NCBI GenBank assembly: GCA_025450255.1
Contig: JANWHV010000171.1
Span: 1-12,852, forward strand
DNA from: Chloroflexota bacterium
GTDB taxonomy: Bacteria > Chloroflexota > UBA5177 > JANWHV01
Length of the DNA stretch: 12,852 bases
Direction of reading: 5' to 3'
In this document: positions 12,303 through 12,852 of the stretch, one piece after another
Layout of the letters: every line of letters starts with the position of its first letter
Numbering within the stretch: position 1 is the stretch's first letter
Notes under the pieces: model-generated
The model's database searches: none
The model's input: the letters and a program-made list of their open reading frames with translations, nothing else
Told to the model about the DNA's origin: nothing
Program-made: the position numbers and the translations under genes

Positions 12303-12852
12303 GCGCAGCCCACCCCAGTTTCAGTCCAGCGGAAGAAATGCTCGATGCCGACCCGATCCTCGGCTAATTGGGCGCGCGCCTCCAACCACGACCGCGCCCA
12401 GGTCTCCCAATCCCTCAGCACGCTGTCCGGGTTTGCCTGGCTGCGGGCGACGAACCCTGGGCAGCCCGGCCGGCCGGTAGGCTCGCCGACTCGCTGGTAG
12501 CGCAAGTCGAAGCTGAGCCGGACATCATTCTCGCTCGTATTATCGAGGGATCGATGAACGATTCTCTTGTGCAGGAGCAGGATGCCACCGACCTTCATCG
12601 GTACCGGCACACGGCTGTGTGCGATCAGGTGTTCCGGGATGGCGGGACCAAGCCCACGTTCGATATTGGCCGGGCAGTGGAACATGACGTGGCTGTCGTC
12701 CCGGTGGCTGCCCGGTACCACCTCAAGCGTGCCGTTCTCGACCGTGGCGTCGGTAATCGGGATCCATACCGTCAGAACCGCGGCGGCATCGGCGTCAGGC
12801 TGTAGCACACCACTATCCTGGTGCCAGGGAACGGCTCCAATCAGCCCGTCAC
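12299..12852 (-). CDS. PhyH-family Fe(II)/2-oxoglutarate dioxygenase, 5' end outside the window
   Basis: The 3' portion (184 codons) of a phytanoyl-CoA-dioxygenase-like gene entering from the right edge. The frame is open past a GTG at 12808 to the edge, and the extra codons give PWHQDSG, the H-x-D iron-binding motif (His codon 12821-12823, Asp codon 12815-12817). Further marks: LTVWIPITDATVENGTLEVVPGSH, then GGILLLHKRIVHRSLDN with the distal iron-ligand His (codon about 12554-12556), and DVRLSFDLRYQ with the Arg-x-Ser 2-oxoglutarate anchor (R codon about 12518-12520). All core catalytic residues visible are intact. The enzyme should hydroxylate an organic substrate using O2 and 2-oxoglutarate. 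It is the first visible gene of the operon; its stop overlaps the VOC start. GTG 12808 is not the real start because it lies downstream of the HxD motif. Confidence 0.93.
   Translation of the reverse strand, partial: DGLIGAVPWHQDSGVLQPDADAAAVLTVWIPITDATVENGTLEVVPGSHRDDSHVMFHCPANIERGLGPAIPEHLIAHSRVPVPMKVGGILLLHKRIVHRSLDNTSENDVRLSFDLRYQRVGEPTGRPGCPGFVARSQANPDSVLRDWETWARSWLEARAQLAEDRVGIEHFFRWTETGVGCA

Noticed and set aside
12806..12808. GTG at 12808 as the start of the PhyH gene
   Set aside because: The frame is open upstream to the window edge and encodes the WHQD iron-binding motif, so the gene must begin outside the window.

Overview
The window is GC-rich chromosomal DNA from a bacterium, most likely a member of the Chloroflexota. 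This assignment rests on the flavour of the Rho protein, the glpX-rho pairing also known from Gram-positive bacteria, and a soluble PAS-GAF-GAF histidine kinase behind an excisionase-type helix-turn-helix. It is an inference from pattern recognition, not from a search. I saw no tRNA, rRNA, insertion sequence, integrase or CRISPR array.

Left part (1-2085): an M20-family metallo-hydrolase on the minus strand is divergent from a UspA-type universal stress protein on the plus strand. Middle part (2086-4823): a near-consensus sigma70-type promoter and a leader of about 240 nt, containing one strong GC-rich stem, precede glpX (class II fructose-1,6-bisphosphatase, TTG start). glpX is followed by rho, the transcription termination factor.

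Sensor region (4824-7688): a repeat-rich 395-bp gap leads to a short excisionase/MerR-like HTH reading frame. This runs, in a different frame, into a 771-residue cytosolic histidine kinase (PAS, two GAF domains in exact 182-residue units, HisKA, HATPase). The frames meet at a run of six C residues, and an internal AGGAGG lies before the kinase ATG. It is therefore open whether this is one broken or frameshifted fusion protein or two coupled overlapping genes.

Right part (7558-12852, all minus strand, transcribed leftwards): a tight operon of at least seven genes that enters from beyond the right edge. In order of transcription they encode a PhyH-type Fe(II)/2-oxoglutarate dioxygenase (5' end outside the window), a VOC-fold protein, a Gfo/Idh/MocA NAD(P)-dependent oxidoreductase, an atypical member of the isocitrate lyase/PEP mutase superfamily, an RraA-like protein, an unrecognised protein of about 188 residues, and an HpcH/HpaI-type aldolase. 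Two stop/start overlaps (ATGA and TTGA) and other very short gaps argue for co-translation. One oxygenase, one dehydrogenase and three separate lyase/aldolase-fold proteins look like a catabolic route for a hydroxylated or branched acid, or a sugar- or polyol-like compound. I do not recognise it as a described pathway. The last gene of this operon overlaps the end of the kinase gene tail-to-tail by 131 bp.
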